This document shows, in pieces, positions 32,861 to 42,123 of a stretch of DNA of 64,000 bases. The translations under genes and the position numbers were made by a program. Numbering within the stretch: the stretch's first letter is position 1; every line of letters begins with the position of its first letter. Origin of the DNA: Bacteroidota bacterium. GTDB taxonomy: Bacteria; Bacteroidota; Bacteroidia; B-17B0; Aurantibacillaceae. The DNA lies in the NCBI GenBank assembly GCA_018267655.1, contig JAFDYB010000065.1, positions 1 to 64,000 on the forward strand, written 5' to 3'. Below the pieces are notes generated by a model. It was not told the DNA's origin. It did not search any database and saw only the letters and a program-made list of their open reading frames with translations.

Positions 32861-33646
32861 CTACTCTCTAGTATCAAATAACTGAGCATTAAAAATAAAT
32901 TCAGAATTGTTTTTTGTCATTTTTGCCACCTCGTCAAATGAGCAGTTTTTTAATTGAGCAATTTTTTTTGCAACTTCAAATATGTAAACCGGTTCGTTTC
33001 GTTTGCCCCTATATGGTACTGGTGCTAAATAGGGTGCATCGGTTTCTAGTACCAAATGTTTTAAATCAATTTGTTCTACAACTTTATCTAATCCTGCATT
33101 TTTAAAAGTTATTACGCCACCTATTCCTAATTTAAAATCTCCAAGTTCAATAATTTTATTTGCTTCATCTAATGTGCCAGAAAAGCAATGAAAAATAGCT
33201 TTAGGTAATTGACGATATGCTTTTAATATGTTGTATGTTTCATTAAAAGCGTTACGGCAATGGATTACTATAGGGTACTTAAATTCTAGTGCCCAATTAA
33301 TTTGCTGTTCAAAAGCTACTATTTGCTCTTTTAAAAATGATTTATCCCAATATAAATCAATTCCAATTTCACCAATGGCAATAAACTTTCGCTTGCTTAA
33401 CCAATTGTGTACAATTTGTAATTCATCTTTTACAGTCTGATTTACGCTGCATGGGTGAAGCCCTATCATTGCAAAACAGCTATTTTTATATTTGCTCTCT
33501 AATTCCAACATGGAATTAATAGTAGATGAATCTACATTGGGTAAATAAAATTTTTCAACGCCTAAGCTTAATGCTTTTTTTATTAAATTTTCTCTGTCGC
33601 TATCAAACTCAGGCAGGTAAAGGTGTGTGTGTGTGTCTTGTAACAT
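32861..33646 (-). CDS. TatD family metal-dependent hydrolase
   Basis: 261 residues with all metal ligands: DTHTHLYLP near the N-terminus, GEIGIDLYW (Glu), IVIHCRNA (His), IFHCFSG (His) and LETDAPYLAP (Asp). TatD proteins are DNases or peptidyl/amino-acid hydrolases. It starts directly after the TetR gene stop, so the two are co-transcribed. Confidence 0.92.
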   Translation of the reverse strand: MLQDTHTHLYLPEFDSDRENLIKKALSLGVEKFYLPNVDSSTINSMLELESKYKNSCFAMIGLHPCSVNQTVKDELQIVHNWLSKRKFIAIGEIGIDLYWDKSFLKEQIVAFEQQINWALEFKYPIVIHCRNAFNETYNILKAYRQLPKAIFHCFSGTLDEANKIIELGDFKLGIGGVITFKNAGLDKVVEQIDLKHLVLETDAPYLAPVPYRGKRNEPVYIFEVAKKIAQLKNCSFDEVAKMTKNNSEFIFNAQLFDTRE

Positions 33647-34228
33647 TTAATTAAGTGCCGAAAGCGTCAAGTCAACAATTGATTTTAATTCTTTTTTATC
33701 GGCTCCGCTCTGACTCATTACGCGTAAACCGCATAAAGTATTATATAAAAAATGACTGTACTGCTTTACAGGTTTTTTTAATGAAATCTCTTTGTTTTTT
33801 TGAGCGTTTTCAAGCCATTCAGTAAGAAGCTTTTCTGTTTCAGATTTATTATTGCAAATAACTTGGTTGGTTTTAAAACACTGTTTACTCATTTCAGCAG
33901 CTGCATTTACTAATAAACAGCCATTATCGTTAGGGTTTTCAGCTAAGTGATTTAGCACGGCTTCAAATAGTTTTTCTATTTTTTTTAAGCCATTTGCTTC
34001 ATTGGTGTTTAAAATCCCTAATTTTTCATTATCAATATTTTTATAATATTCAAGTGATTGTACGTAAAGGCTGTGTTTGTCGCCAAAAGAATCATACAAA
34101 CTGCTTCTGCTCAATCCGGCCACTTTGAGTATATCATCAACCGATGTGCCGTTGTATCCTTTTTGTTTAAAAACATTAGAGGCTATTTCTAAAATATGCT
34201 CTCTTTTAAACTTTTTATTTTTAGGCAT
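33647..34228 (-). CDS. TetR/AcrR family transcriptional regulator
   Basis: 193 residues. N-terminal HTH ILEIASNVFKQKGYNGTSVD followed by DILKVAGLSRSSLYDSFGDK, and an all-helical ligand domain with Cys residues (GCLLVNAAAEMSKQC). The C-terminal part resembles TetR_C_16-type regulators. It probably represses its own promoter and tatD through the inverted repeat just upstream. Confidence 0.9.
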   Translation of the reverse strand: MPKNKKFKREHILEIASNVFKQKGYNGTSVDDILKVAGLSRSSLYDSFGDKHSLYVQSLEYYKNIDNEKLGILNTNEANGLKKIEKLFEAVLNHLAENPNDNGCLLVNAAAEMSKQCFKTNQVICNNKSETEKLLTEWLENAQKNKEISLKKPVKQYSHFLYNTLCGLRVMSQSGADKKELKSIVDLTLSALN

Positions 34229-34246
34229 AAAAACTTAATTATTTTA

Positions 34247-34279
34247 CAAATATACTTCATTTGGAATGAATATTCCAAA
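34247..34279 (-). promoter_or_regulatory. TetR promoter and candidate operator
   Basis: Inverted repeat TTTGGAAT (34260-34267), 4-bp spacer, ATTCCAAA (34272-34279). On the minus strand the -7 element TATATTTG is the complement of 34247-34254, so the repeat covers the region upstream of it, where the -33 box would be. This is the expected place for autorepression. Confidence 0.65.
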
Positions 34280-34285
34280 TTATTT

Positions 34286-35974
34286 TTAAATACCAATTTT
34301 ACTATCTACAATTTGTAGTATTTCAAGTTCAATCATTTTTGTTTGAGTTTCTATTTTCTTACCTTTTTCAATAACAGAATTAACAAAGGCTTTATCGCTA
34401 TATCCTGCAGCATTAATACGTACATTCATAAAAGCGCCCATTACGGCAGTTCTTGCACACAAGGCGCCAACTCCGGCATCGCTAACACTGTTAGGGTTAC
34501 CAATTTCTGCCATTACTTTAATTATTTGTAAACTTTCAAAGCTTAACTCCATTACCTTTAATGGAATTTCAATTGCAAATTTTGTTGCTTGATTTATTGC
34601 TGCAGTTCTAATTGATTTTTCTGTATCATTACTTTTTGGTAGCGAAAGTGCTTGCATTATTTTGTTAAAGGCATTTGTATCTTCGTCAACCAAGCTTAGT
34701 AATTGATTTTTTAATTTTTGGCCTTTTTCGGCATATTCGCTAAATTCTTCCCATTTATTATCCCAACCTTTTTTGTGTGAACTTAAATTTGCAACCATTG
34801 CAGCCAAGCTAATTCCTAAACTGCCAACGTAAGCGCTTATGCTTCCGCCACCTGGTGCAGGGCTTTCGCTGGCGGTTTCATCTGCAAAAGCATTTAAATT
34901 CATGTTTATTAATTTTGATTGAGATTTGTCTTTTAGCAAATACTCAATAATTCTATCTTCGGGCTTAAACGGGGCAAGCTCATCAAGGCCTAATGATTTT
35001 ACAGCTATTTTAATTAATTCTTTTTCGCTTACGCCAAGGCTTCGTTTTTGTTTTTTTAAAAAATATTTTCCAGCATCTAGTATAGCATTTAAAGGAATGA
35101 GGCCAACCAATTCGCTTCCGGTAACACGCAAACCACGTTCGTTGGCTTTTTTGCATACTTCGTCAAAGGCAATATGCATAGGCGTTGCATTTACGTTAGT
35201 TAAGTTCATTGATATTTGGCAGATGCCATACTCTTCAATAAACCAACCAATTGCTTTTACGGCTTTTAAACTGCCGGGTTGTATTTTTGGAGTACCATCT
35301 GCATTTGTTATTATTTTGCCGCTAATTGGATCTCCTTCACGCATAATTCTGCCTGCTTCGCGCACATCAAATGCAACTGAATTTGCGCGACGTGTTGAGG
35401 TTGTATTTAAATTTACATTAAATGCTACTAAAAAATCACGAGCACCTATAACAGTAGCGCCACGTTTTTCATCCATTTCTGCCGGGCCAAAATCTGGTTT
35501 CCACTCGGGCAGTTTTATTTTTTTGAAAAACCCTTCATACTCTCCATTTCTAATAATAGAAAGGTTGTTACGATTTTTATTTTGCTGAGCTTCTTCATAT
35601 AAATAAACAGGTATATTTAATTCACTTCCAACTTTGTGTGCTAATTGTTGGGCGTATTTTGCTGTTTCGGCCATTGAGATATTGCTTATGGGAATAAATG
35701 GGCATACATCTGTAGCGCCCATGCGAGGATGCTCGCCTTTATGTTTGCTCATATCAATTAATTCGCCTGCTTTTTTAATAGCTCTGTAAGCAGCTTCAAT
35801 TACTTTTTCGGGTTCTCCTACAAATGTTACAACAGTACGGTTTGTGGCTTTACCTGGATCTACGTTTAAAAGTTTTATTCCTTCTACTGATTCTATTTCG
35901 TTAGTGATTTGTTTTATTATTGCTAAATCATTTCCTTCGCTAAAATTTGGAACACATTCTATTATTTGTTGCAT
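34286..35974 (-). CDS. ftcD: Bifunctional glutamate formimidoyltransferase / formimidoyl-THF cyclodeaminase
   Basis: 562 residues. N-terminal formiminotransferase domains (IIECVPNFSEGNDLAIIKQI; active-site region KGEHPRMGATDVCPF), about 1-330, fused to an FTCD cyclodeaminase domain, about 355-562 (ASESPAPGGGSISAYVGSLG). It transfers the formimino group of histidine breakdown to THF and releases ammonia. The fused form is usual in Bacteroidota. No other hut gene is nearby. Confidence 0.93.
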   Translation of the reverse strand: MQQIIECVPNFSEGNDLAIIKQITNEIESVEGIKLLNVDPGKATNRTVVTFVGEPEKVIEAAYRAIKKAGELIDMSKHKGEHPRMGATDVCPFIPISNISMAETAKYAQQLAHKVGSELNIPVYLYEEAQQNKNRNNLSIIRNGEYEGFFKKIKLPEWKPDFGPAEMDEKRGATVIGARDFLVAFNVNLNTTSTRRANSVAFDVREAGRIMREGDPISGKIITNADGTPKIQPGSLKAVKAIGWFIEEYGICQISMNLTNVNATPMHIAFDEVCKKANERGLRVTGSELVGLIPLNAILDAGKYFLKKQKRSLGVSEKELIKIAVKSLGLDELAPFKPEDRIIEYLLKDKSQSKLINMNLNAFADETASESPAPGGGSISAYVGSLGISLAAMVANLSSHKKGWDNKWEEFSEYAEKGQKLKNQLLSLVDEDTNAFNKIMQALSLPKSNDTEKSIRTAAINQATKFAIEIPLKVMELSFESLQIIKVMAEIGNPNSVSDAGVGALCARTAVMGAFMNVRINAAGYSDKAFVNSVIEKGKKIETQTKMIELEILQIVDSKIGI

Positions 35975-36113
35975 AACTATTTAAATTAAAGTGTTAAAGC
36001 TACCAATATTTACAAATTGTTCAAAGTCTTTAATCTAAAATTGAATGTGTTTTTTAGTCAATTCATTTTGAGTGTGTGGTATTAAAAAAGCTGACCCGGT
36101 AGTGTAATTTACG

Positions 36114-38579
36114 TTAGAATTTAACTTGAAGACGCAGGTTTATTTGCCGACTGGTTAAGTAATTAGGCACCGCATACATATTGCCTGTAACATCGTGTAC
36201 CCAGGTGTATGAAACAGTGTTTTGAACATCTAATAAATTAAATACTTCTACAAATATCCACATGTCTTTTAAATGATTTAAAAAGTTTTTCCGTTTTATT
36301 TCTCTATTTTCTTTTAAAATGTTGTATGCAAATCCGGCATCAACTCTTCTATATGGAGGCATTCGCAAAATTTGCTGCCACCTAATATGTGTTGGCGGAC
36401 CAAACGGTAAACCCGACCCAAATTGTAAGTTTAAGTTAAATTTAAATTGTGGCAGTCTAGGCAAATAATCTTGAAAAAACATACTGAAAGTAACTAATTG
36501 ATCGGTTGGACGGGGTATGTAACCAGGATCTACCCGTTGACTATCTGCTTTAACTTGATCAAACGTATAACCTCTAACAATTTTTTCGCCTTCCTTATTA
36601 TAATAATTGTAGTGAATGTTATTTGGGCTGTATTCGTAAGTTCTTAGCAGGCCCAAATTCATCCAGCTGTCAATGCCTTTTACAAATTCGCCATTTACCC
36701 TAAAATCCATACCTGTAGCGTAACCAATACTATTATTATTTGCAAAATAACGTATTCTAACGTTATCAATTTCATAAGGATTTAAATTGCGAAGATCTTT
36801 AAAATAAGCTGCTGTAATAAACTTAAATTTTCTACCCCACATTGTAAAATTATTGTCGGCAGTTAATACGTAGTGAACTGCTAGTTGTGCTTTTACCGAA
36901 GTGTTAACAGTGCCGTCAATATTTCTTAATTCTCTGTAAAATGGTGGTTGATAATAATACCCCGTGCTAAATTTAAACATCCAATCGTATTTCCAATTTG
37001 GTTTGTACGAAAGCGTGATGCGAGGCGAAACAACCAGTTGTTTATTTAATGTCCAATAATTGGCGCGAACTCCGGCATTTACAAACAACTCCGATGAATC
37101 TTTAAAACGATAATTGAAATTATATTGAGAGTAGGCCATCGTGCGCTGGCTAAACAAACTAATATTTGTTTTGTAAACATCGGTTAATGTTATGTCGGTG
37201 GGGCTGTATGGAATAACGTAACCGGCCGAGTCAATCATTCGCCACTCTCCAAGCCTATCGTTTATTTGTTCTATTTGATGGCGAAGTCCCCATAAAAACT
37301 CGGTTTTATTTTTGAAGTAATAAGTGCCTTTATGCTCAGCATTGTAAACATTTGCATTGAGGTAATTTCTGCCGTTATTTAAAAAAGTCCCTATTCCTCT
37401 GTTAAAGGCAACTTGTCCAAAATTGGGTTTGCCTAAATCAGCTTCCAGCTGGTCAATATAATATTGCCCTTGTACTGTGTAAAGTTCCTCTTCGTTTGTG
37501 TTATAGGCTGATGTTATAAATTTTAATTTTAATTGATTGTTTGGCTTATAGGTGGTTGATATACCAGTAAGTAAAGTATTGTATTGCATTAAATCTTGCC
37601 CGTCAAAGTATATGGTTAAACGTAAAGCTTGATTAACGGTGCCAAAATTTGTTTCGCGGTTGCTTGGGATTACCAAATAACGATTATTAGCAAAGCTGCT
37701 TAACCATTCTACTTTCCACTTAGGGTTAATGTCGAAAGTCAAAAAACTTTGAATATCAGCACTGCTTGGGCGGTATTCGCCTTTTGTGTCGAGTGTGTTT
37801 AACAAGTATTGATTTGTTCGATAGCGAGCGCCTATATTCCAAGAAACTAATCTGTTTTTACTTATGCCTTCTAATTGAATGTTTCCGCCTAAAATACTAG
37901 CTGATGCATTTCCTCCAAACTTTAGTGGTTTACGGTAAGTTATGTCAAGCACACTGCTCATTTTATCACCGTATTTAGTTTCAAATCCACCACTGCTAAA
38001 GTTCATGTTTTGTACCATGTTGGGGTTTGCAAAACTAAGGCCTTCTTGCTGACCGGAGCGTGCTAAAAATGGTCGATAAACCTCTATATCATTTACATAA
38101 ATTAAATTTTCATCATAGTTTCCGCCTCTTACACTATAACCACTACTTAATTCGTTGTTGCTACTAACACCTATTTGAGTTTTAATTAAATCTTCGATGT
38201 TTCCGGTAGTTGTTGGCAACTGATTAAACCACTTAGTGTTTAGCGATGTAATTTCTTCTGCTCTGGTTTTTTGGTCAATAATTTCAACAGCTTTAAGTGT
38301 ATTTTTAAACGACATAACTGTATTAAACATTTTAACTTCGCCGCTTTTTAAATGAAAGGCAATTGATTTTGCCGTAAAACTAATGTTAGAAAAAATAACA
38401 TTGATTGGCTTTTCTGCATCCACCTCCAACTCGTAGTAACCGGCTGCATTAGTTTGGGTATATTGATTTACATTTTCTTTTACAACAATTGATACGCCCG
38501 GTATAGGATCATCATCTGTTCCTTTAACAATGCCAGATATTTTTGCTTTTTGAGCGAACAAAATGTTTGTTAAAAACAA
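36114..38579 (-). CDS. TonB-dependent receptor, start codon uncertain
   Basis: 821 residues from a TTG. CarboxypepD_reg-like domain (AKISGIVKGTDDDPIPGVSI), plug with KTQIGVSSNNELSSGYSVRG, large barrel ending LRLQVKF. The signal peptide is incomplete at this start: the open frame upstream adds QKNHIVLFLF, giving a normal signal sequence, but contains only ATT/ATA, not ATG/GTG, back to a stop at 38625-38627. The true start may be an ATT or ATA codon near 38604-38609. Divergent from the antiporter gene. Confidence 0.87.
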   Translation of the reverse strand: MFLTNILFAQKAKISGIVKGTDDDPIPGVSIVVKENVNQYTQTNAAGYYELEVDAEKPINVIFSNISFTAKSIAFHLKSGEVKMFNTVMSFKNTLKAVEIIDQKTRAEEITSLNTKWFNQLPTTTGNIEDLIKTQIGVSSNNELSSGYSVRGGNYDENLIYVNDIEVYRPFLARSGQQEGLSFANPNMVQNMNFSSGGFETKYGDKMSSVLDITYRKPLKFGGNASASILGGNIQLEGISKNRLVSWNIGARYRTNQYLLNTLDTKGEYRPSSADIQSFLTFDINPKWKVEWLSSFANNRYLVIPSNRETNFGTVNQALRLTIYFDGQDLMQYNTLLTGISTTYKPNNQLKLKFITSAYNTNEEELYTVQGQYYIDQLEADLGKPNFGQVAFNRGIGTFLNNGRNYLNANVYNAEHKGTYYFKNKTEFLWGLRHQIEQINDRLGEWRMIDSAGYVIPYSPTDITLTDVYKTNISLFSQRTMAYSQYNFNYRFKDSSELFVNAGVRANYWTLNKQLVVSPRITLSYKPNWKYDWMFKFSTGYYYQPPFYRELRNIDGTVNTSVKAQLAVHYVLTADNNFTMWGRKFKFITAAYFKDLRNLNPYEIDNVRIRYFANNNSIGYATGMDFRVNGEFVKGIDSWMNLGLLRTYEYSPNNIHYNYYNKEGEKIVRGYTFDQVKADSQRVDPGYIPRPTDQLVTFSMFFQDYLPRLPQFKFNLNLQFGSGLPFGPPTHIRWQQILRMPPYRRVDAGFAYNILKENREIKRKNFLNHLKDMWIFVEVFNLLDVQNTVSYTWVHDVTGNMYAVPNYLTSRQINLRLQVKF

Positions 38580-38679
38580 AAATAGTACGATATGATTTTT
38601 TTGTATAATAAGGTTAAAAATAAGCTAACGAATATAAGCTATAATTATTTTGTAGGAACAGTTAAAAATATTTTTTTTG

Positions 38680-38687
38680 TATTTTTG
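38680..38687 (+). promoter_or_regulatory. -7 element of the antiporter gene
   Basis: TATTTTTG matches TAnnTTTG; transcription would begin near 38694, upstream of the in-frame ATT at 38705 discussed for the antiporter. It limits how far upstream the start can lie. Confidence 0.55.
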
Positions 38688-38794
38688 CCTAAAATAGTAG
38701 GCCTATTAAAAAATCAAAAAATACTCTTTTTTATTTAGTTACAGTTGTTTTTTTCTCGCTCTTAGTTTGGCAAGTATTTCAACAAGGTAAAAAA

Positions 38795-40972
38795 TTGCAG
38801 AGTGCAGCAGCGTTTGAAACAGAGGCCTCAAAAATTCAAGATATAAATTCTGTTTCTCAATTTTATGATTCCTTAAAGCATAACACTACTGAGCCTTTAA
38901 GTACCTTAATGCTACAAATTATCACCATTATTTTAGTTGCAAGAATAATTGGATATGTCTTTAAAAAAATAGGTCAACCTTCGGTAATTGGTGAAATTGT
39001 GGCAGGTATAGTGCTTGGTCCAACTATATTAGGAAGATATGCTCCGGAAGCTTTTGCAGCTCTTTTCCCCGTTACGTCTTTAGCTAATTTGAAATTTTTA
39101 AGCCAAATAGGTTTAATCTTATTCATGTTTGTTATTGGTATGGAAATTGATTTTAAAGTTTTAAGAACAAAAGCTAACGAAGCCTTAGTTATCAGCCATG
39201 CCAGCATTATCATTCCTTTTTCACTCGGTGTAAGTTTCGCGTATTTTATTTACAAACAATATTCACCCGATCATGTTAATTTTATTTCATTTGCCTTATT
39301 TATTGGTATTTCAATGAGCGTAACTGCTTTCCCGGTATTGGCACGAATTGTTCAAGAGCGTCAAATTTCAAAAACAAAACTAGGCACAATTGCGTTAACA
39401 TGTGCTGCAATAGATGATATAACGGCATGGTGTGGTTTAGCGGCTGTTATAGCTATTGTTAAAGCCGGTTCTTTTGTTAGCTCTTTATATACTTTGTTAG
39501 CAGCATTATTATACGTTTTGTTTATGCTAAAAATTGTTCAACCATTTTTGCGCCAATTAGGTGAAAAATACTCAAGTAAAGAAGGCCTAACAAAGCCCGT
39601 TGTTGCAGTTTTTTTCTTTACCCTTATTACTTCTGCATATTTAAGTGAAATGATTGGCATACACGCTCTGTTTGGGGCATTTATGGCAGGTGTAATAATG
39701 CCCGAAAATATTAATTTTAGAAATGTATTTATTGAAAAAGTTGAAGACGTGTCGCATGTTTTACTCTTACCTTTATTTTTTGTTTACACCGGTTTAAGAA
39801 CTCAAATTGGCTTGCTTGACGAAGCTAACTTATGGTATGATTGCGCAATGATTATTGGAATAGGCGTTACAGGAAAGTTTATAGGCAGCGCTTTTGCAGC
39901 TAGATATGTTGGACAAACATGGAAAGAAAGTTTAACAATAGGTGCGTTAATGAATACGCGTGGCTTAATGGAACTTATTGTGCTAAATATTGGCTTTGAC
40001 CTTGGGGTAATTGACCAACGAATTTTTGCAATGATGGTTATAATGGCATTATTCACAACTTTTATGACCGGACCATCACTTGATATAATTGAATTTATTT
40101 TTAAAGATAAAACAAAAATAACCGAAAAAATAAATGAAGACATTGCCAGCGAAAAATACTCTGTGCTTATTTCCTATGGAAATCCGGCAAAAGGCAAGCA
40201 AATGTTACGTTTAGCTTATTGGTTAACAAAAAACATACAATCTAAAATTAGCACTATTCATATTTCGCCCAGCGGCGAGCTTAATAAGTATAATTTAGTA
40301 GAGTATGAAAAAGACAGCATAAATCCGGTAAGGCGCGAAGCTCAAAAATTAAGTGTTGATTTAACAACGCACTTTAAACCAGCCCTCGATATAGATAAAG
40401 AAATTGTTGATTTTAGAAACTCCGCTAAATACGATTTGCTTTTAATAGGACTCGGAAATTCAGTATTTAAAGGATCTTTATTAGGGAATATTTTAGGATT
40501 AACTTCAAAAATTTTAAATCCTAAAACAGTACTTCAAACCATAAAAGAACGAAAAATTATACTCGATGACACATTGTTTGATGAGCATACCAATTTTATT
40601 ATCAAAAACAGCGTTATGCCAGTTGGAATTTTTATTGATAAAAAATTTAATGAAGCAAAAAACATCATAATTCCTGTTTACACTATAGGCGATAGTTTTT
40701 TAAGTATATATATACAAAAATTTTTCTCAACGGTATCGCATTCAATTACTATTTACGATGCTACTCAACTTTTTGTACAATATCCTGAGCTAAAACATAA
40801 TTTTACCAACCAGCTGCAAAACGCTAAAATAATTTCAAAGGCGAATGATGAAATCAAACTTTTTAAATCATTTGATTTATGTATTTTAAACATAGATTCA
40901 TGGAAGGAATGTGTAAAACAAAAAGAGGAATGGCTAACAGTTAGCCCTTCTATTTTAATTTTAAAATCTTAA
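38795..40972 (+). CDS. CPA2-type cation:proton antiporter with C-terminal USP-like domain
   Basis: 725 residues from a TTG. Na+/H+ exchanger domain with about 12 TM segments; GQPSVIGEIVAGIVLGPTIL and CAAIDDITAWCGLAAVI (ion-binding Asp pair). The C-terminal about 270 residues are cytosolic and USP-like. The frame is open upstream and encodes a hydrophobic N-terminus (KKSKNTLFYLVTVVFFSLLV) that a TTG start would drop; the only start candidate for it is ATT at 38705, 17 nt after the -7 element. K+ or Na+ specificity cannot be read. Confidence 0.9.
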   Translation: MQSAAAFETEASKIQDINSVSQFYDSLKHNTTEPLSTLMLQIITIILVARIIGYVFKKIGQPSVIGEIVAGIVLGPTILGRYAPEAFAALFPVTSLANLKFLSQIGLILFMFVIGMEIDFKVLRTKANEALVISHASIIIPFSLGVSFAYFIYKQYSPDHVNFISFALFIGISMSVTAFPVLARIVQERQISKTKLGTIALTCAAIDDITAWCGLAAVIAIVKAGSFVSSLYTLLAALLYVLFMLKIVQPFLRQLGEKYSSKEGLTKPVVAVFFFTLITSAYLSEMIGIHALFGAFMAGVIMPENINFRNVFIEKVEDVSHVLLLPLFFVYTGLRTQIGLLDEANLWYDCAMIIGIGVTGKFIGSAFAARYVGQTWKESLTIGALMNTRGLMELIVLNIGFDLGVIDQRIFAMMVIMALFTTFMTGPSLDIIEFIFKDKTKITEKINEDIASEKYSVLISYGNPAKGKQMLRLAYWLTKNIQSKISTIHISPSGELNKYNLVEYEKDSINPVRREAQKLSVDLTTHFKPALDIDKEIVDFRNSAKYDLLLIGLGNSVFKGSLLGNILGLTSKILNPKTVLQTIKERKIILDDTLFDEHTNFIIKNSVMPVGIFIDKKFNEAKNIIIPVYTIGDSFLSIYIQKFFSTVSHSITIYDATQLFVQYPELKHNFTNQLQNAKIISKANDEIKLFKSFDLCILNIDSWKECVKQKEEWLTVSPSILILKS

Positions 40973-41189
40973 TGAGTATCTAATAATACTTTTGCATAAG
41001 TGTAAAAAAGTTCATTACAGTGTTTACTAGTGGGTATTTGTAATGTTTGCTATTATAGAATAGTTTAATACCAAGTGCAAACACGTTTTAGTTTAAAAAC
41101 ACAAAATTATTTTTTGTTGAGGTAGAGTATGAAAAGTGAAATAAGGCAAAAGAAAAAACAAACAAACAAAAGAAATTGCTATTTCGATC

Positions 41190-41295
41190 TAGCTTTGCTC
41201 GTAAAGCTGCCGACTTTTGAAGGAATTAGTTATTACACGCTACTGTGTCCTTTAACAGACTCAGGGTACAGCGGCATTTCGAAATGTGCTGCGAT
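41190..41295. repeat. Palindrome-rich sequence in a 530-bp gap
   Basis: Three hairpins in a row: AGCTTT/AAAGCT (about 41191-41208), ACAC/GTGT (about 41235-41249) and CAGC-GG-CATTTCGAAATG-T-GCTG (about 41269-41291). The last contains a perfect 12-bp palindrome. The middle section recalls the dispersed intergenic repeats of the CCTT-ACA-CTCAGG type (from memory). A 84-codon ORF spans it (41129-41383) but reads poorly. The rest of the gap (40973-41128 and 41296-41499) holds nothing I can name. Confidence 0.4.
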
Positions 41296-41499
41296 CTTCC
41301 AGATGCAGGCTTTGTTATACGAAAGTGAGTATTTAAATAGGTCAAAAAGAAAACAAAGAAATATGGCAGGAAGCACCGCTTGATTTAACGACAGATTCAG
41401 TAATGGAATTGAATAGTTTGGATTAAAACGGGGGATCTTTTGGATTAAAAAAAGATGTTTACATTTACATTAAATTTAGTATAGCTCCCATAAAATAAA

Positions 41500-42123
41500 T
41501 TGAATGTAAAAAAAATATTTTTACCTCAACCTAAATCAATCGTTAAGCGCTTGTTTCCAAAAGCCTTATGGCAAGTAAACACAACAAATAAATCACTTTA
41601 CTTAACGTTTGATGATGGTCCCATACCTGATTTAACCGAGTGGATTTTAGATGAGTTAAAAGCCTATAACGCTAAGGCTACATTTTTTTGCGTTGGGGCT
41701 AACATATTAAAAAACCCTGTAATTTTTGAGCGTATTATAAACGAGGGTCATACGGTTGCAAATCATACAATGAACCATATTAAAGGATTTAAAAACAGCA
41801 CCTCGTATTATTTAAAAGAAGTTGAAGCTTGTGATAGATTGGTGAAAAATAATTTTTTCAGACCTCCTTATGGTCAGTTAAAACCATTACAATACAGAGC
41901 TTTACATAAATTAGGGTATAAAATTGTTTTTTGGGATGTAATTAGTTACGACTACGAAAAAATTACACACTTGCAGTGCGCACAAAACGTAATTAAAAAT
42001 GCAAAGCCTGGAAGCATTATATTGTTTCACGATAACATAAAAGCATATAGTAATGTTAAATATGCATTAAGGAAAAGTTTAAAGCACTTCTCTCAATTAG
42101 GATATAGCTTTAAAAAGCTTTAA
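41500..42123 (+). CDS. NodB-type polysaccharide deacetylase
   Basis: 207 residues from a TTG start (LNVKKIFLPQ). NodB motifs: YLTFDDGP (catalytic base and metal Asp), NHTMNHIKG (metal His pair), RPPYGQ, and a late ILFHDN. It deacetylates peptidoglycan or another N-acetylated glycan. Without a cleavable signal, localisation is uncertain. Its stop overlaps the convergent transglycosylase stop by 4 bp. Confidence 0.88.
   Translation: MNVKKIFLPQPKSIVKRLFPKALWQVNTTNKSLYLTFDDGPIPDLTEWILDELKAYNAKATFFCVGANILKNPVIFERIINEGHTVANHTMNHIKGFKNSTSYYLKEVEACDRLVKNNFFRPPYGQLKPLQYRALHKLGYKIVFWDVISYDYEKITHLQCAQNVIKNAKPGSIILFHDNIKAYSNVKYALRKSLKHFSQLGYSFKKL

Noticed and set aside
34926..35588. Plus-strand 220-residue ORF
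   Set aside because: Antisense to ftcD, whose coding sequence is certain; composition is a mirror of that gene.
41129..41383. 84-residue protein
   Set aside because: It spans a palindrome-rich stretch, has odd composition and no family; a repeat or RNA is more likely.
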